A DNA stretch of 64,000 nucleotides from an uncultured cyanobacterium (lineage in GTDB: Bacteria; Cyanobacteriota; Cyanobacteriia; PCC-6307; Cyanobiaceae), in NCBI GenBank assembly GCA_903917565.1, contig CAIXBB010000030.1:1-64000 (forward strand), read 5' to 3'. The position numbers were made by a program, and so were the translations under genes. This document shows, piece by piece, positions 54,073 to 64,000 of the stretch (positions are counted from its first letter, which is position 1; the number at the start of each line of letters is the position of its first letter). The notes under the pieces were generated by a model. It made no database searches. It was given only the letters and a program-made list of their open reading frames with translations, and was not told the DNA's origin.

Positions 54073-55698
54073 ATGGCCCGCGATCCTGGCCGGGTATTGA
54101 TCTTCGATACCACCCTCCGCGACGGGGAGCAGTCCCCCGGCGCCAGCCTCAACCTTGAGGAGAAGCTCGCGATCGCCCAGCAACTGGCTCGCCTGGGGGT
54201 GGACATCATCGAGGCCGGCTTCCCCTTCGCCAGCAGCGGCGATTTTCACGCCGTTCAGCGGATCGCCGCCACCGTGGGCACCCCGGATGGCCCCGTGATC
54301 TGCGGCCTGGCCCGGGCCGCCAGAGGCGACATCAAGGCCTGCGCCGAAGCCGTGGCCCCCGCCGCCCGCCGGCGCATCCACACCTTCATCGCCACCAGTG
54401 ACATCCATCTGGAGCACAAGCTGCGCAAGACCCGCGCCGAGGTGCTCGCCATCACCGCGGAGATGGTGACCTATGCCCGCTCCCTGGTGGAGGACGTGGA
54501 GTTCTCCTGCGAGGATGCCGGTCGCAGCGACCCCGCGTTCATGCATCAGGTGATCGAAGCAGCGATCACGGCGGGGGCCACCACCATCAACATCCCCGAC
54601 ACGGTGGGGTACACCACTCCGGCCGAGTTCGGAGACATCATCGCCGGCATCAACCGCTCCGTACCCAACATCGACCAGGCGGTGATTTCGGTGCATGGGC
54701 ACAACGATCTCGGCCTCGCCGTTGCCAACTTTCTCGAGGCCGTCAAGAACGGCGCCCGCCAACTGGAGTGCACGATCAACGGCATCGGCGAACGGGCCGG
54801 CAACGCCTCCCTCGAGGAGCTGGTGATGGCGCTGCACGTGCGCCGCAGCTACTTCAATCCCTTCCTGGGCCGGCCGGCGGAGCAGCGGGATCCCCTCACC
54901 AACGTGCGCACCGAGGAGATCACCAAGACCTCCCGGCTGGTCTCCAACCTCACCGGCATGGCTGTGCAGCCCAACAAGGCGATCGTGGGCGCCAATGCCT
55001 TCGCCCATGAGTCCGGCATCCACCAGGACGGCGTGCTCAAGAACCGGCTCACCTACGAGATCATCGATGCTCGCACCGTCGGCCTGGCCGACACCCGGCT
55101 CTCCCTGGGCAAGCTCTCGGGCCGCAGCGCCTTCCGTGCCCGGCTCGAGGAGCTCGGCTACACCCTGGAGCGCCAGGATCTCGATGACGCCTTCGCCCGC
55201 TTCAAGGAGCTGGCCGACCGCAAGCGGGAGATCACCGACCGGGATCTGGAAGCGATCGTCAGCGAGCAGGTGCAGCAGCAGGACGGACCCCGCTATTCCC
55301 TGCAATCGGTTCAGGTGAGCTGCGGCACCAACCTGCAGCCCACCGCCACCGTCACCTTGCGGGATGGGGATGGCATCGACCTGACCGAGGCGGCGATCGG
55401 CACCGGACCGGTGGACGCGGTCTGCCAGGCCCTCAACCACCTGGCCCAGGTGCCGAACGAACTGGTGGAGTTCAGCATCAAGTCCGTCACCGAAGGCATC
55501 GACGCCATGGGCGAGGTGACCATCCGCCTGCGCCACCTGGGGGTGCTCTATTCGGGCCATGCGGCCGACACCGACATCGTCGTGGCGGCGGCCCAGGCCT
55601 TCGTCAACGCCCTCAACCGGCTGGTGTCCGGCAGCCAGCGCGCCCCGCTCCATCCCCAGAAGACCCCCCTTCCGGTGGCGGAACTGCCGCGTCTGTGA
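54073..55698 (+). CDS. leuA: 2-isopropylmalate synthase
   Basis: 541 aa, first committed enzyme of leucine biosynthesis (2-oxoisovalerate + acetyl-CoA). The catalytic TIM barrel begins [19 protein letters not shown]; the metal-binding [14 protein letters not shown] and [17 protein letters not shown] motifs are intact. The LeuA dimer C-terminal regulatory domain (about 400-520, [24 protein letters not shown]) is present, so leucine feedback is likely. The stop overlaps the GTG of the next gene. Confidence 0.96.
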   Translation: MARDPGRVLIFDTTLRDGEQSPGASLNLEEKLAIAQQLARLGVDIIEAGFPFASSGDFHAVQRIAATVGTPDGPVICGLARAARGDIKACAEAVAPAARRRIHTFIATSDIHLEHKLRKTRAEVLAITAEMVTYARSLVEDVEFSCEDAGRSDPAFMHQVIEAAITAGATTINIPDTVGYTTPAEFGDIIAGINRSVPNIDQAVISVHGHNDLGLAVANFLEAVKNGARQLECTINGIGERAGNASLEELVMALHVRRSYFNPFLGRPAEQRDPLTNVRTEEITKTSRLVSNLTGMAVQPNKAIVGANAFAHESGIHQDGVLKNRLTYEIIDARTVGLADTRLSLGKLSGRSAFRARLEELGYTLERQDLDDAFARFKELADRKREITDRDLEAIVSEQVQQQDGPRYSLQSVQVSCGTNLQPTATVTLRDGDGIDLTEAAIGTGPVDAVCQALNHLAQVPNELVEFSIKSVTEGIDAMGEVTIRLRHLGVLYSGHAADTDIVVAAAQAFVNALNRLVSGSQRAPLHPQKTPLPVAELPRL

Positions 55699-56531
55699 AC
55701 GCCCCCAACCGCTCCTCGATGGCCAGGGGCCTGCAGCTCGCCCTGCTGCTGCTGCTGGCCGTGCTGCTGCTGCTGCCCCTGCTCTGGCTGGTGAGCACCT
55801 CCCTGAAGGGACCGGGGGAAGACATCTTCACCAGCCCTCCAGCCCTGCTGCCGAGCCAGCCGAGTCTGGAGGCCTACGGGCGCCTGTTCGCCGCCAATCC
55901 CATGGGCACCTACCTGCTGAACAGCACCATCGTCAGCGCCCTGGCGGTGCTGGCCAATCTGCTGTTCTGCTCCCTGGCGGCCTACCCCCTGGCGCGGATG
56001 CGCTTCCGTGGCCGCGGGCTGGTGCTGGCCCTGGTGGTGGCCACGATCCTGATCCCCTTCCAGGTGGTGATGATTCCCCTCTACCTGCTGATGGTGCAGA
56101 TCGGCCTGCGCAACACCCTCTGGGCGCTGATCGTGCCCCAGGCCGCCACGGCCTTCGGCATCTTCCTGCTGCGCCAGAGCTTCCTGGCGGTGCCGGTGGA
56201 ACTGGAGGAGGCGGCCCGGATCGACGGCTGCACGCCGGTCGGCGAGTGGTGGAACGTGATGCTGCCGGCGGCGCGGGCCGATCTGATCACCCTTGCGATG
56301 TTCGTGTTCATCGGCACCTGGAGTGATTTCCTCTGGCCACTGATCATTCTCGACGATCCCAATCTATACACCCTGCCTTTGGGTCTGCAGCAGCTGGCCA
56401 GCAGTTTTTCCCTCGACTGGCGCCTCGTCGCCGCGGGGTCGGTGGTCTCGATCCTGCCGGTGCTGCTGCTGTTCGTGCTCCTGCAGCGCTACATCCTGCC
56501 CAGCGCCAGCGGCGATGCCGTGAAGGGCTGA
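55695..56531 (+). CDS. Carbohydrate ABC transporter permease (MalG-like)
   Basis: 278 aa with six helices, MalG/UgpE type. It has [31 protein letters not shown] and the EAA loop [24 protein letters not shown]. The GTG start overlaps the leuA stop (GTGA). The partner MalF-like permease and binding protein are not in this window, so the subunit must pair with products encoded elsewhere; the substrate (for example glucosylglycerol or a disaccharide) cannot be inferred. Confidence 0.85.
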   Translation: MNAPNRSSMARGLQLALLLLLAVLLLLPLLWLVSTSLKGPGEDIFTSPPALLPSQPSLEAYGRLFAANPMGTYLLNSTIVSALAVLANLLFCSLAAYPLARMRFRGRGLVLALVVATILIPFQVVMIPLYLLMVQIGLRNTLWALIVPQAATAFGIFLLRQSFLAVPVELEEAARIDGCTPVGEWWNVMLPAARADLITLAMFVFIGTWSDFLWPLIILDDPNLYTLPLGLQQLASSFSLDWRLVAAGSVVSILPVLLLFVLLQRYILPSASGDAVKG

Positions 56532-56543
56532 AGCCGCCTCCCC

Positions 56544-57062
56544 TCAGGGGCTGCCGGTCGGTGGGGGGCGGAGAACGCCGCCATTGCCCCGGTCGCTCGG
56601 GGGTGGGCTGGGGCGGCCGCCTGGGCCTGAGGACGGCATCGGCGAGACGGGGGAGGGATCCTGATCCAGCTGGGGGCGCCGCACCGCGCGGCTCTGCATG
56701 TCGGCCAGGGCCGCACGCCATTGCTCCTGTTGCCGCTCGAGGGCTTCGAGCCGCTGGGCACCGGCTTCCAGGGTCTGCAGGCGTCCCACCATCGCCCGCT
56801 GCTGCTCCTCCAGTACCGAGGTGCGATCGAGGGCCCGGCTGTTCTCCAGTCTCTGCAGGCGCTGCTCCAGTCGCATCAGCCGCTGGCTCTGCTCCAGCGT
56901 CTTGCTCAGGATCACCAGGAACAGCACCGCCAGCATGGTGCTCAGGCCGATCTGCAGCCAGCCGGTCCAGAGGGGCGGTCCGGGGGGTGCCGGCAGGGGG
57001 CGCCGGGACCCGTCGTCGTCGCGGTCGGTGATCGAGACCATGCGCCCCCTGTGTTGCCCCAT
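56544..57062 (-). CDS. Hypothetical membrane-anchored coiled-coil protein
   Basis: 172 aa of unknown function. A Pro-rich N-terminal part, one transmembrane helix (LQIGLSTMLAVLFLVILS), a coiled coil of about 70 residues (heptads in SQRLMRLEQRLQRLENSRAL to LERQQEQWRAAL) and a disordered Pro/Gly/Ser-rich tail. It follows the ATP-grasp ligase gene by 23 bases on the same strand and could be its partner. An alternative start is the ATG at 57041. Confidence 0.6.
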   Translation of the reverse strand: MGQHRGRMVSITDRDDDGSRRPLPAPPGPPLWTGWLQIGLSTMLAVLFLVILSKTLEQSQRLMRLEQRLQRLENSRALDRTSVLEEQQRAMVGRLQTLEAGAQRLEALERQQEQWRAALADMQSRAVRRPQLDQDPSPVSPMPSSGPGGRPSPPPSDRGNGGVLRPPPTGSP

Positions 57063-57085
57063 CCTGCCCTGCGTGGGCCGGGCCG

Positions 57086-58597
57086 TCAGGCCCCGCTGCG
57101 GGCGCTGGCGCCGGCCAGCAGCTCCGCCACCGTGGATCGGTAGACGGCCGAGGCCTGCTCGGGATCGCGGCCGATGCAGGTCATGCCCAGCTTGCCGAAC
57201 TCCGAAAGGCAGCCCAGCAGGTGAAAGACGCTGCCCTGCAGTCGGGCGGGGTCGTAGTGGAGGCCGGCCTCGGCCACGATGTCAATCAGGTCAAGCGGCA
57301 TCAGGCCCCGCAGGCGGGGGTCGCTGAAGTTGTCGGTGGCGCGGTAGTGCAACGGTTGCCCGGTGGGGGAGAGGAAGCGACCCGTGGCGGGCTCAAGGCT
57401 GCCGGCGGTGATCGCCCGCAGGGCCATGAAGGGATGGGTGGTGCCGCCCTGGCGCAGGTTGACCTCGATGGCCTGAAGATCCCATCGCTCACCGAAGCGG
57501 CGGGCGATGAAATCGACCCCGTAGCGCTCAAGGGCCCCTTCCGCGGCGAGGGCCTGGCCGACGGCCTGGCCGTGCTCCATCAACGCCACCCGATAGGGCT
57601 CGGCGGCGGGGAAGCAGCAGCCCAGGTAGGTCTGGCCTCCGACGCCACCGAGGATCTGCTCATGGGTGGAGAGCACCTGCACCACCCCTCCCGGATGGAT
57701 CGTGCCCTGCACGCTCGGGGAACGGAGGGAGTCGCCACCCTCCAGCCAGGCCTCAGCCAGCGCCCCCTGCTGGTCCAGCAGCTCCTTCCAGGCGGCCGCC
57801 GGCATCGGCAGGGCGTCCAGGGCCCCCATCAGCCGGGCGACCCGCTCCCGCCGGGAGAGACCGGCCAGGGCCAGGGGGGCGAAGTCGAGCCGGGCATTGC
57901 CTTCGCCGCTGAATCCCTCGTTCAGCTTGACCACACAACTGCCCAGCTCGGGGTTGGCGTCCCAGAGATCGGCCACCGCCTCCGCCAGTTCCTCTGGGCT
58001 GTGGGCCAGCGCGCTGCCGGGGGGATGGGGTACGCCGCAGCGGGCAAAGAGCTCCCGGCTGCCCGCCTTTGTGCCCCAGTAGCCCAGGGCCGGATCGGTA
58101 CCCAGCAGGGGCACCTGCAGGCACTCGGAGAGCTTCTTCTCCAGCTCCGTCACCACGTAGCAGTTGATGAAGCTGCGGCCGGGCCGCAGCCGTTCCCGGA
58201 TCCTCCCCAGCAGGGCCGGACGCTCCAGCAGCTTCTGGGTGAGCGGTCGGGCGGAGCCGTCGTCCGTGTCAAACAGGTGCAGCCGCCGGCGGGCATGGGA
58301 GGTGGGGACCCCGGGCATCAGCTCCAGCACCGCGTCCACCACCAGCTCGGGCAACAACTTGCTGGTCACGTAAACCACCTGCACCCCGGGATTGCGAAGC
58401 CGCATCAGGGAGAACAGCTGCCGTTCCTCGTAGTGGTGGGCCCCCGTCACCAGGGCCAGCTGGGAAGAATCCATGGTGAGCGACGGCACCATCAGCAGAT
58501 CGAAATCCACACCGGCACCCCCGCCACCGGCCTCCCCATGCTCCCGGCCCCAAGGGGCCTGCAGCTGCCCCTGCAGTTCGCGGAAGCTCAGGACCAC
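57086..58597 (-). CDS. PGM1-like ATP-grasp peptide ligase
   Basis: 503 aa. It fits the preATP-grasp plus ATP-grasp plus PGM1 C-terminal architecture of PGM1-related ligases (family of the pheganomycin peptide ligase). An N-terminal nucleotide-fold part (QLALVTGAHHYEERQLFSLMRLRNP) is followed by the ATP-grasp core with CVVKLNEGFSGEGNARLD (ATP-binding Lys and Gly-rich loop) and VDFIARRFGERWDLQAIEVNLRQGGTTHPFM (metal-binding Glu/Asn). It would join a carboxylate to an amine through an acyl phosphate; the substrate is unknown. Start is a GTG at 58597. Confidence 0.78.
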   Translation of the reverse strand: MVLSFRELQGQLQAPWGREHGEAGGGGAGVDFDLLMVPSLTMDSSQLALVTGAHHYEERQLFSLMRLRNPGVQVVYVTSKLLPELVVDAVLELMPGVPTSHARRRLHLFDTDDGSARPLTQKLLERPALLGRIRERLRPGRSFINCYVVTELEKKLSECLQVPLLGTDPALGYWGTKAGSRELFARCGVPHPPGSALAHSPEELAEAVADLWDANPELGSCVVKLNEGFSGEGNARLDFAPLALAGLSRRERVARLMGALDALPMPAAAWKELLDQQGALAEAWLEGGDSLRSPSVQGTIHPGGVVQVLSTHEQILGGVGGQTYLGCCFPAAEPYRVALMEHGQAVGQALAAEGALERYGVDFIARRFGERWDLQAIEVNLRQGGTTHPFMALRAITAGSLEPATGRFLSPTGQPLHYRATDNFSDPRLRGLMPLDLIDIVAEAGLHYDPARLQGSVFHLLGCLSEFGKLGMTCIGRDPEQASAVYRSTVAELLAGASARSGA

Positions 58598-58648
58598 GGC
58601 GGAATGGGCGGGATGTCGTCATGCTGACCCCAACAGCGGCCATCGCCA

Positions 58649-58954
58649 ATGGAGCCCTTCGCGGTGAGTGCCCTCGGTTATGGGGCCGCCTCGTTGACCA
58701 CCCTGAGCCTGTTCCCCCAGGCCGTGAAGACCGTCCGCAGCGGCGACACCAGCGCCATCTCCCTGCGGATGTATGGCCTGTTCACGCTGGGTGTGCTGGC
58801 CTGGGCCGCCTACGGCGTGTTCAAGGCCGATGGGCCGGTGATCGTCGCCAACCTGATCACCCTGGTGCCGGCGACGGTGGTGCTGGAACGCAAGCTACGG
58901 GCACTGCTGGACGGGCAGGAGCGCTGGGGCCGTGGTCCCCGGGGGGAGGGCTGA
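58649..58954 (+). CDS. SemiSWEET/PQ-loop sugar transporter
   Basis: 101 aa with three transmembrane helices and a PQ-loop: GYGAASLTTLSLFPQAVKTVRSGDTSAISLRMY matches the SemiSWEET family, which works as dimers that equilibrate sugars across the membrane. The family Trp/Asn pair region (LGVLAWAAYGVFKADGPVIVANLITLV) includes the conserved Asn in the third helix. One base separates it from the first crcB gene. Confidence 0.88.
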   Translation: MEPFAVSALGYGAASLTTLSLFPQAVKTVRSGDTSAISLRMYGLFTLGVLAWAAYGVFKADGPVIVANLITLVPATVVLERKLRALLDGQERWGRGPRGEG

Positions 58955-58955
58955 G

Positions 58956-59339
58956 ATGGCGGCACCCTTCAGCAATGAGGCCCTGTTCGTCGCCCTCGGA
59001 GCGGTACCGGGAGCCTGGTTGCGCTTCCGGGTCGTCAACCATTTCGAGCCGATGCTGCCCCGCAAGCACTGGGGCACCTTCGGTGTGAATCTGATCGCCT
59101 GTTTCGCCCTCGGACTGCTGGTGAGCCTGCAGACCAGCTGCGGGTTGGCGGCGGGCCGCACCCTGTTGCTCCTGGGCACGGGATTCCTGGGCAGCTTCAG
59201 CACCTTCTCCACCTGGATCGCCGAACTGCACGAGACCCTGCGCCGGCACCAGCGCCGGGAGGCCCTCCTCCTCTGTGGCGGTTCGGTGCTGGGTGGACTG
59301 CTGGCCGTGGGCGCCGGCCTGGCCCTGGGCAGCTCCTAG
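58956..59339 (+). CDS. crcB1: CrcB/Fluc fluoride exporter subunit 1
   Basis: 127 aa, four helices. GAVPGAWLRFRVVNHF, GTFGVNLIACFALGLL and GTGFLGSFSTFSTWIAEL are the Fluc signature regions, including the conserved Asn and Phe of the fluoride pathway. Two crcB genes in a row usually encode a heterodimeric channel with the subunits in opposite orientation. The ATG at 58956 avoids overlap with SemiSWEET. Confidence 0.88.
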   Translation: MAAPFSNEALFVALGAVPGAWLRFRVVNHFEPMLPRKHWGTFGVNLIACFALGLLVSLQTSCGLAAGRTLLLLGTGFLGSFSTFSTWIAELHETLRRHQRREALLLCGGSVLGGLLAVGAGLALGSS

Positions 59340-59346
59340 GCACGCC

Positions 59347-59781
59347 ATGGCAACGTCCCCGACCGGAGGCCCACCCACCCTGCGCCGCGAAGCACGGGAC
59401 CTGTTGCTGGTGGCCGCCGGCGCGGTGCCCGGTGCCCTGCTGCGCTGGCGCCTGGAGGACCTGGGCAAGGGCCTGGAGGGCGTGCATGTCGGGCTGATCG
59501 AGTCCGATCTGGTGGCCAACCTCCTGGGGACGTTTCTGATCGGCGTGGTCGCGGGGCTGCCGGCCCCCCGGCCCCGGCTGATGCTGCTGGCGGGCATCGG
59601 CTTCTGCGGGTCGCTCACCACCTTCAGCAGCTGGATGCTGGAGATCAGCCTGGCGCTGCGGCGCGGGCGCCCCGACGAAGCCGTGGCCGTGGTGCTGATC
59701 AGCCTGGTGGGGGGGCTGGTGGCAGTGAGCGTGGGCCTGGCGGTGGGCCGCTGGCTTGGCCAGGGGCGCGTCAGGCGCTGA
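59347..59781 (+). CDS. crcB2: CrcB/Fluc fluoride exporter subunit 2
   Basis: 144 aa, four helices, the second Fluc protein of the pair: GAVPGALLRWRLEDLG, SDLVANLLGTFLIGVVAG and GIGFCGSLTTFSSWMLEI. It begins 7 bases after the first copy. The last 11 bases overlap the end of the HD phosphohydrolase gene on the opposite strand. No fluoride riboswitch is visible in front of the operon. Confidence 0.88.
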   Translation: MATSPTGGPPTLRREARDLLLVAAGAVPGALLRWRLEDLGKGLEGVHVGLIESDLVANLLGTFLIGVVAGLPAPRPRLMLLAGIGFCGSLTTFSSWMLEISLALRRGRPDEAVAVVLISLVGGLVAVSVGLAVGRWLGQGRVRR

Positions 59782-61861
59782 AGGCCTTGCGGGGGGAGAT
59801 GGGATAGGGAATGCGCCGGTGGCGCATGCGCCGCCAGACCCGCACGAAGGCGCGGATCACCAGTTCGAGTTCCGCGCGCGAAATGCCGCTGCCATCGAGC
59901 TGGCCATCGTTCTGCCGGGCCTCCACGAGACGTCGCACCATCGCCCGGGCCTCGACCTCCGTGGTGCCTGGCGGCAGGGAACGCAGGGCGGCCTCGCAAC
60001 CATCTGCCAACATCAATATCGCCGTCTCCCGGCTGCGGGGGGCGGGTCCCCGGTAGCGGAACTGCTCTTCCCTCACCGCAGGATCCCGCTCCTTGGCCTG
60101 GTGGAGGAAGTAGCCCATCTTGAGCCTGCCCTGGTGCTCGGGAATGAAATCCGCCAGGGGGCGGGGAAGCCGGTAGCGGCGGGCCAGCTTCAGACCCTCG
60201 TCGACATGGGCCTGGAGGATGGCGGCGCTGGCGAAGGGATCATCGAGTTCGTCGTGGGGATTGGCGCCGGTCTCCTGGTTCTCGATGAACCATTGGGGGC
60301 CGTGCAGCTTGCCGACGTCGTGGTAGAGGGCGCCGGTGCGGATCAGATCCACATCGGCCTGGATGGCACGGGCCCCCTCCTCCGCCAGACCGCAGATCAT
60401 GAGCGTGTGCTCGAAGGTGCCCGGCGCCTCCATCGACAAGCGCCTCAGCAACGGGCGTTCCAGATCGGCCAGTTCCATCAGCCGGGCCCGGGTGAGCAGG
60501 CCGAAGAAGCTTTCCACCAAGGGCGCCAGCAGCAGACCCGCCATCAGCAGACCCGTCACCAGCAGGGCCTCCTGGAGCAGGTCGTTGCCGCTGAAGGGTC
60601 CTTGAGAGGCCTCCAGGTCGCGGCTGTTTAACACCTGGATCAACAGCCCCTGCAGCAGGACGGCGCCGACGGGGAGCAACAGGGCCAGCTGCAGCAGCTG
60701 GGCACGGTTGCGCTGACGCCCGGCCAGCACGGCCGCGATTGCCGCCACCATGGCCGCCACCCCCAGTTGGGGCACCAGCAGGCCCTGCACCGGCACCGGC
60801 CAGAGCATGGCGGCCACACCCAGCCAGGCCAGGCCTGCCGCCGTACCCAGGCCCTGGGAGAGGAGCAGGGTGGGGGGTACCAGCAGGGCCAGGGGGCTCA
60901 CCTGGTTGCCGAGCCAGAGCTTGCATCCCTGCACCAGCACCAGCATCGCCAGCGCCAGCAGGGCCTGACGCGGTTCGAGGCTGGCCCGCCAGCGCCGCAT
61001 CACCAAAAGCATCACAGCGCAGGCGGCGAGGGCCTCACTGAAGCGGACCAGCCAGGCCAGGGGGCGGGGGCGATGGTTGACCAGGTCGAAGTGCTCCAGC
61101 ACATCAAACGACTGGGGGCTGATCGCCTCCCCCTGACGGGTGATCAGGTCGTTCTTGCTGACCCGGATCGTCGGCAGCCCCTGGCGGGTGAGCAGGTCCT
61201 CGATCCGGCGCTGGCTGAGGAAGCTGTCGCTGCGCAGATTGGTACGACCCTGCAGGCTGCTGGCCAGCAGACGGCTGCCCAGGCTGCGGGCGGGCCGTGG
61301 CAGGTTGTTGAGCTGAAGCACCGCGGCCTGCAGCAGCTGGCCCTCGGAAAGGCTCGCCACGACCCCCTGGCTGAGCATGCGCTGTTGGGCCTGGCGCAGG
61401 GAAACCTTCCAGGCCACCAGCTGGGGGGGCGTCAGGCCGGTGAGCCAGAGGCGCTCCTCTTTGGTGAGGTTGAGGGTATCGGGCCGGGGCTGGTCTTCGG
61501 CCAGCTTCTCTCGGACGCTCTGCAACCGTTGCTCCAGCCGCTGCACCAGGGCCTCGCTGGCCTGGGGGTCAACCACCTGGATCTGGCTGCGGGGCAGCAT
61601 CTGGCTGCGGCGCTGCTCCAGGTCAGTGCTGTCGATCACCGTCGCATCGGCAGGTGCGCGGACGGTGAAGGGGGCCGCCATGCCGGGACGCAGGCTCGGC
61701 TCCACCAGCCAGGGCCAGCTGGAGAGCAGGGCCACCAGAAGGCAGAGCAGCAGGACGAGCAGCGAACCGCCACTCCGCCAGGCCACCAGGGCTTGGCGGG
61801 GACGCTCGAGCCGCAGCAGTTGGCGCCAGAGTCCCCTGATCCGCCGCAGCCCCAATTTCAT
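59771..61861 (-). CDS. 7TMR-HD membrane phosphodiesterase (PgpH-like)
   Basis: 696 aa. One N-terminal helix, a periplasmic-type 7TMR-HDED region (about 60-260), a block of about seven helices (265-470) and a C-terminal cytosolic HD domain. The HD part reads [46 protein letters not shown] and [15 protein letters not shown], which is the order seen in PgpH, a c-di-AMP phosphodiesterase. A role in controlling c-di-AMP, and thereby the KimA-like K+ importer at 35829, is reasonable from family knowledge but not shown. Confidence 0.88.
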   Translation of the reverse strand: MKLGLRRIRGLWRQLLRLERPRQALVAWRSGGSLLVLLLCLLVALLSSWPWLVEPSLRPGMAAPFTVRAPADATVIDSTDLEQRRSQMLPRSQIQVVDPQASEALVQRLEQRLQSVREKLAEDQPRPDTLNLTKEERLWLTGLTPPQLVAWKVSLRQAQQRMLSQGVVASLSEGQLLQAAVLQLNNLPRPARSLGSRLLASSLQGRTNLRSDSFLSQRRIEDLLTRQGLPTIRVSKNDLITRQGEAISPQSFDVLEHFDLVNHRPRPLAWLVRFSEALAACAVMLLVMRRWRASLEPRQALLALAMLVLVQGCKLWLGNQVSPLALLVPPTLLLSQGLGTAAGLAWLGVAAMLWPVPVQGLLVPQLGVAAMVAAIAAVLAGRQRNRAQLLQLALLLPVGAVLLQGLLIQVLNSRDLEASQGPFSGNDLLQEALLVTGLLMAGLLLAPLVESFFGLLTRARLMELADLERPLLRRLSMEAPGTFEHTLMICGLAEEGARAIQADVDLIRTGALYHDVGKLHGPQWFIENQETGANPHDELDDPFASAAILQAHVDEGLKLARRYRLPRPLADFIPEHQGRLKMGYFLHQAKERDPAVREEQFRYRGPAPRSRETAILMLADGCEAALRSLPPGTTEVEARAMVRRLVEARQNDGQLDGSGISRAELELVIRAFVRVWRRMRHRRIPYPISPRKAFSA

Positions 61862-61942
61862 GAACCCACGCTAGCCAATGCACGAGGGCGCTCCATCCGG
61901 GAGTTGTCGGTGCAAGCTGGGGGAAGGCACCGCTTGCATCCG

Positions 61943-62821
61943 ATGGCCACCCTTCTCGACGGCCGAAGACTGGCGGCGGAGATCGAACGTCGTTTGAGCG
62001 CCGTGATCTGCGAAGGGCTGGAGGTGGCGGGCCGATCTCCCGGCCTGGCGGTGCTCCGGGTGGGGGACGATCCGGCCAGCGGTATCTATGTCGCCAACAA
62101 GGAGAAGGCCTGCAGCCGGGTGGGCATCAGCAGCCGTGGCGGCCATCTGGCGGCGGACACCCCGGCAGAGGAGGTGCTGGCCCTGATCCGGCGCCTCAAT
62201 GCCGACCCGACGGTCGACGGCATCCTGCTGCAGCTGCCGCTGCCGGAGGGCCTCGCCGAAGAACCGCTGCTGGGGGCGATCGACCCGGACAAGGATGCCG
62301 ATGGTCTGCACACCCTCAACCTGGGTCGCCTGCTGAAGGGGGAACCTGGCCCACGCAGCTGCACGCCGGCCGGGGTGATGGCCCTGCTGCACCGTGCAGA
62401 CGTGCCGATCGCCGGTGCCCAGGCGTTGGTGGTCGGGCGCAGCATCCTGGTGGGCAAGCCCATGGCCCTGATGCTCCTGGCCGCCGATGCCACCGTCACC
62501 GTGGCCCATTCCCGCACCCATCACCTGGCCGAGGTGGCCCGGCAGGCCGATCTGCTGGTGGTGGCGGCCGGCCGCCCCCGTCTGATCGGCGCCGTCCATG
62601 TCAAGCCGGGCGCGGTGGTGGTGGATGTGGGCATCCACCGGCTGGACGGGAAACTCTGCGGCGATGTGGATTACAAGACGGTTGAGCCCCTGGCGGCGGC
62701 GATCACGCCAGTGCCGGGTGGGGTGGGGCCCATGACGGTGGCCATGCTGCTGGTGAACACCGTGGTGGCCTGGTGCCATCGCCATGGACTGGAGCATGGC
62801 CTAGGTGATCTGCTCCCCTGA
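61943..62821 (+). CDS. folD: Bifunctional methylenetetrahydrofolate dehydrogenase/cyclohydrolase
   Basis: 292 aa enzyme that interconverts 5,10-methylene- and 10-formyl-tetrahydrofolate using [20 protein letters not shown] (catalytic Lys within the YxxxK motif), [38 protein letters not shown] and [16 protein letters not shown] are intact. It supplies 10-formyl-THF for initiator tRNA formylation and possibly for the formyltransferase at 32232. Start ATG 61943. It ends overlapping the GGDEF-EAL gene by 21 bases, tail to tail. Confidence 0.95.
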   Translation: MATLLDGRRLAAEIERRLSAVICEGLEVAGRSPGLAVLRVGDDPASGIYVANKEKACSRVGISSRGGHLAADTPAEEVLALIRRLNADPTVDGILLQLPLPEGLAEEPLLGAIDPDKDADGLHTLNLGRLLKGEPGPRSCTPAGVMALLHRADVPIAGAQALVVGRSILVGKPMALMLLAADATVTVAHSRTHHLAEVARQADLLVVAAGRPRLIGAVHVKPGAVVVDVGIHRLDGKLCGDVDYKTVEPLAAAITPVPGGVGPMTVAMLLVNTVVAWCHRHGLEHGLGDLLP

Positions 62822-64000
62822 GCACGGCAACGGCATGCTGAACGGGATCTGGTCCTTCATGAACTGCACGAAGGCTGCCTGGGGCAGGGGCTTGCTGAGC
62901 ACATAGCCCTGGATTTCATCACAACCGAGTCTGCGCAGCAGGGCCAGCTGCTCCGGCGTTTCCACCCCTTCGGCGATCGTGCGCAGCCCCATGGAACGGG
63001 CCAGGCTGACGATCGTCGCCACGATCGCCTGATCGTCTTCGTTGGTCACCAGATCGCGGATGAACGATTGGTCGATCTTGAGCCGGTGGGCACGGATCCG
63101 CTTCAGGTAGCTCAGGGAGGAATAGCCGGTCCCGAAGTCATCAATGGCCAGTCGGATGCCCTCGGCGTGGAGGCGAGCCATCTGGGCCAGAGCCCTCTCC
63201 GGATTCTCGAGGGTCACGGACTCGGTGAGCTCCAACTCCAACCGATCGGGCGGGAACCCCTCGGCGTTGACCTGGTCGATCACCATGGCAACGAGATCCT
63301 CCTTGTCGAACTGGGCCGCCGAGATGTTGACCGAGACGGTCAACGGCGGCAGTCCGAACGCCGTCCAGGCGTTGGCCTCCTTGAGGGCACGACCCAATGC
63401 CCACGCGCCGATCGGGACGATCAGGCCACTGGCTTCGGCCAGGGGAATGAACTCTGTCGGTGCGATCGGCCCCAGATCCCGATGGGTCCAGCGGATCAGG
63501 GCCTCGGCCCCGAAGACCCGCTGGCTGCTGAGCTCGAGCTGTGGCTGGTAGAGCAGGCTGAACTCCTGGCGCTCGATGGCCTGGTGCAGGGCATTGGTGA
63601 GCCGCAGGTCGCGGGAACTTCGCTCCTGAACGCTGGGAGTGAAGTAATCGATGGCATTGCGGCCGGCGAGCTTGGCCTGATGGAGTGCCGTGTTGGCATT
63701 GCGCATCAACGCCTCCATGGTGGTGCCATCGCCGGGGAAGAGGGCGATGCCCACCGAAGCGGTGAGGAAGAGGGGCTCGGCGTCGAGCCTGCAGGGCTGG
63801 GCGACCGACTGCCGCAGCCGTTCCGCCATGGCCAGGGTGCTGGTGGTGTCTGAGTCGGGCAGCACCACTGCGAATTCATCACCACTGGTATGGGCCAGGG
63901 TGTCAGCGTCCCCCAGGTTGGCCTTCAGGCGGCGGGACACTTCCAGCAACACCCGGTCGCCCATGGCATGGCCGAGGTTGTCGTTGACGAGCTTGAAGTT
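62801..64000 (-). CDS. GGDEF-EAL domain protein, N-terminal part outside window
   Basis: 399 codons are visible; the 5' end lies beyond base 64000. The GGDEF domain ([19 protein letters not shown]) has SGDEF at the active site, a variant that can be active. The EAL domain is complete with [34 protein letters not shown] and [23 protein letters not shown], so c-di-GMP phosphodiesterase activity is expected. Sensory domains, if any, are outside the window. It contrasts with the degenerate GGDEF protein at 8060. Confidence 0.92.
   Translation of the reverse strand, partial: NFKLVNDNLGHAMGDRVLLEVSRRLKANLGDADTLAHTSGDEFAVVLPDSDTTSTLAMAERLRQSVAQPCRLDAEPLFLTASVGIALFPGDGTTMEALMRNANTALHQAKLAGRNAIDYFTPSVQERSSRDLRLTNALHQAIERQEFSLLYQPQLELSSQRVFGAEALIRWTHRDLGPIAPTEFIPLAEASGLIVPIGAWALGRALKEANAWTAFGLPPLTVSVNISAAQFDKEDLVAMVIDQVNAEGFPPDRLELELTESVTLENPERALAQMARLHAEGIRLAIDDFGTGYSSLSYLKRIRAHRLKIDQSFIRDLVTNEDDQAIVATIVSLARSMGLRTIAEGVETPEQLALLRRLGCDEIQGYVLSKPLPQAAFVQFMKDQIPFSMPLPCSGEQIT

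Noticed and set aside
58598-58648. Possible fluoride (crcB) riboswitch before the SemiSWEET-crcB genes
   Set aside because: Only 51 bases are free, and the pseudoknot core of the motif could not be matched.
1-64000. tRNA genes, rRNA genes, CRISPR arrays, phage genes
   Set aside because: Looked for in the gaps between genes; no cloverleaf-like, repeat-spacer or phage-structural signals were seen.

Overview
The window is a 64-kb piece of a GC-rich cyanobacterial chromosome, most likely a Synechococcus/Cyanobium-type picocyanobacterium. The signs are a photosystem II D1 gene, phylloquinone genes (menD, menB), a CO2-uptake NDH-1 cluster (ndhF3-ndhD3-cupA-cupS), a cyanobacterial mntCAB operon and tightly packed genes that often overlap by 4 bases. 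No tRNA, rRNA, CRISPR array or complete insertion sequence was found.

Layout. 1-7948: the psbA 3' end with its terminator, mntCAB (manganese import), DUF4336 and DUF760 genes, lepB, menD and menB. 8060-22212: an accessory signalling and polysaccharide island with lower-GC patches, pseudogenes and an IS3 remnant. 22341-28642: an L,D-transpeptidase, glgA, a membrane protein, murF, small conserved proteins and pyrC. 28655-41808: membrane transport and ion homeostasis (YqhA, VIT-type, NCS2-like permease, DedA, DUF475/TerC-like, KimA-like K+ importer, CPA2 antiporter, a frameshifted Ca2+-type P-ATPase), together with peptide deformylase and a sugar formyltransferase/NodB-deacetylase pair. 41995-47086: NDH-1MS CO2 uptake. 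47185-52404: an Aap/Nat-type amino-acid ABC transporter with two binding proteins. 52411-64000: a GH57 branching enzyme, leuA, an orphan sugar permease, a PGM1-like ATP-grasp ligase, SemiSWEET, a CrcB/Fluc pair, a PgpH-like HD phosphodiesterase, folD and a truncated GGDEF-EAL gene.

The most interesting part is the island. On the minus strand a probable operon runs polysaccharide pyruvyltransferase, H-NOX protein, HNOBA-hybrid histidine kinase, receiver-PP2C phosphatase. A second hybrid kinase with a PAS partner lies next to it. On the plus strand there is a STAS gene, then a 4-base-overlapping string pssD-pssE-STAS-sugar transferase-RsbW-like kinase. Together these form the parts of a two-component to partner-switching circuit wired into exopolysaccharide synthesis. 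Odd points are an H-NOX in which the heme-ligand histidine position is Asp, a single in-frame amber codon in the PP2C gene, and a C8 tract at the STAS/sugar-transferase boundary whose length decides between separate proteins, an out-of-frame extension and a fusion.
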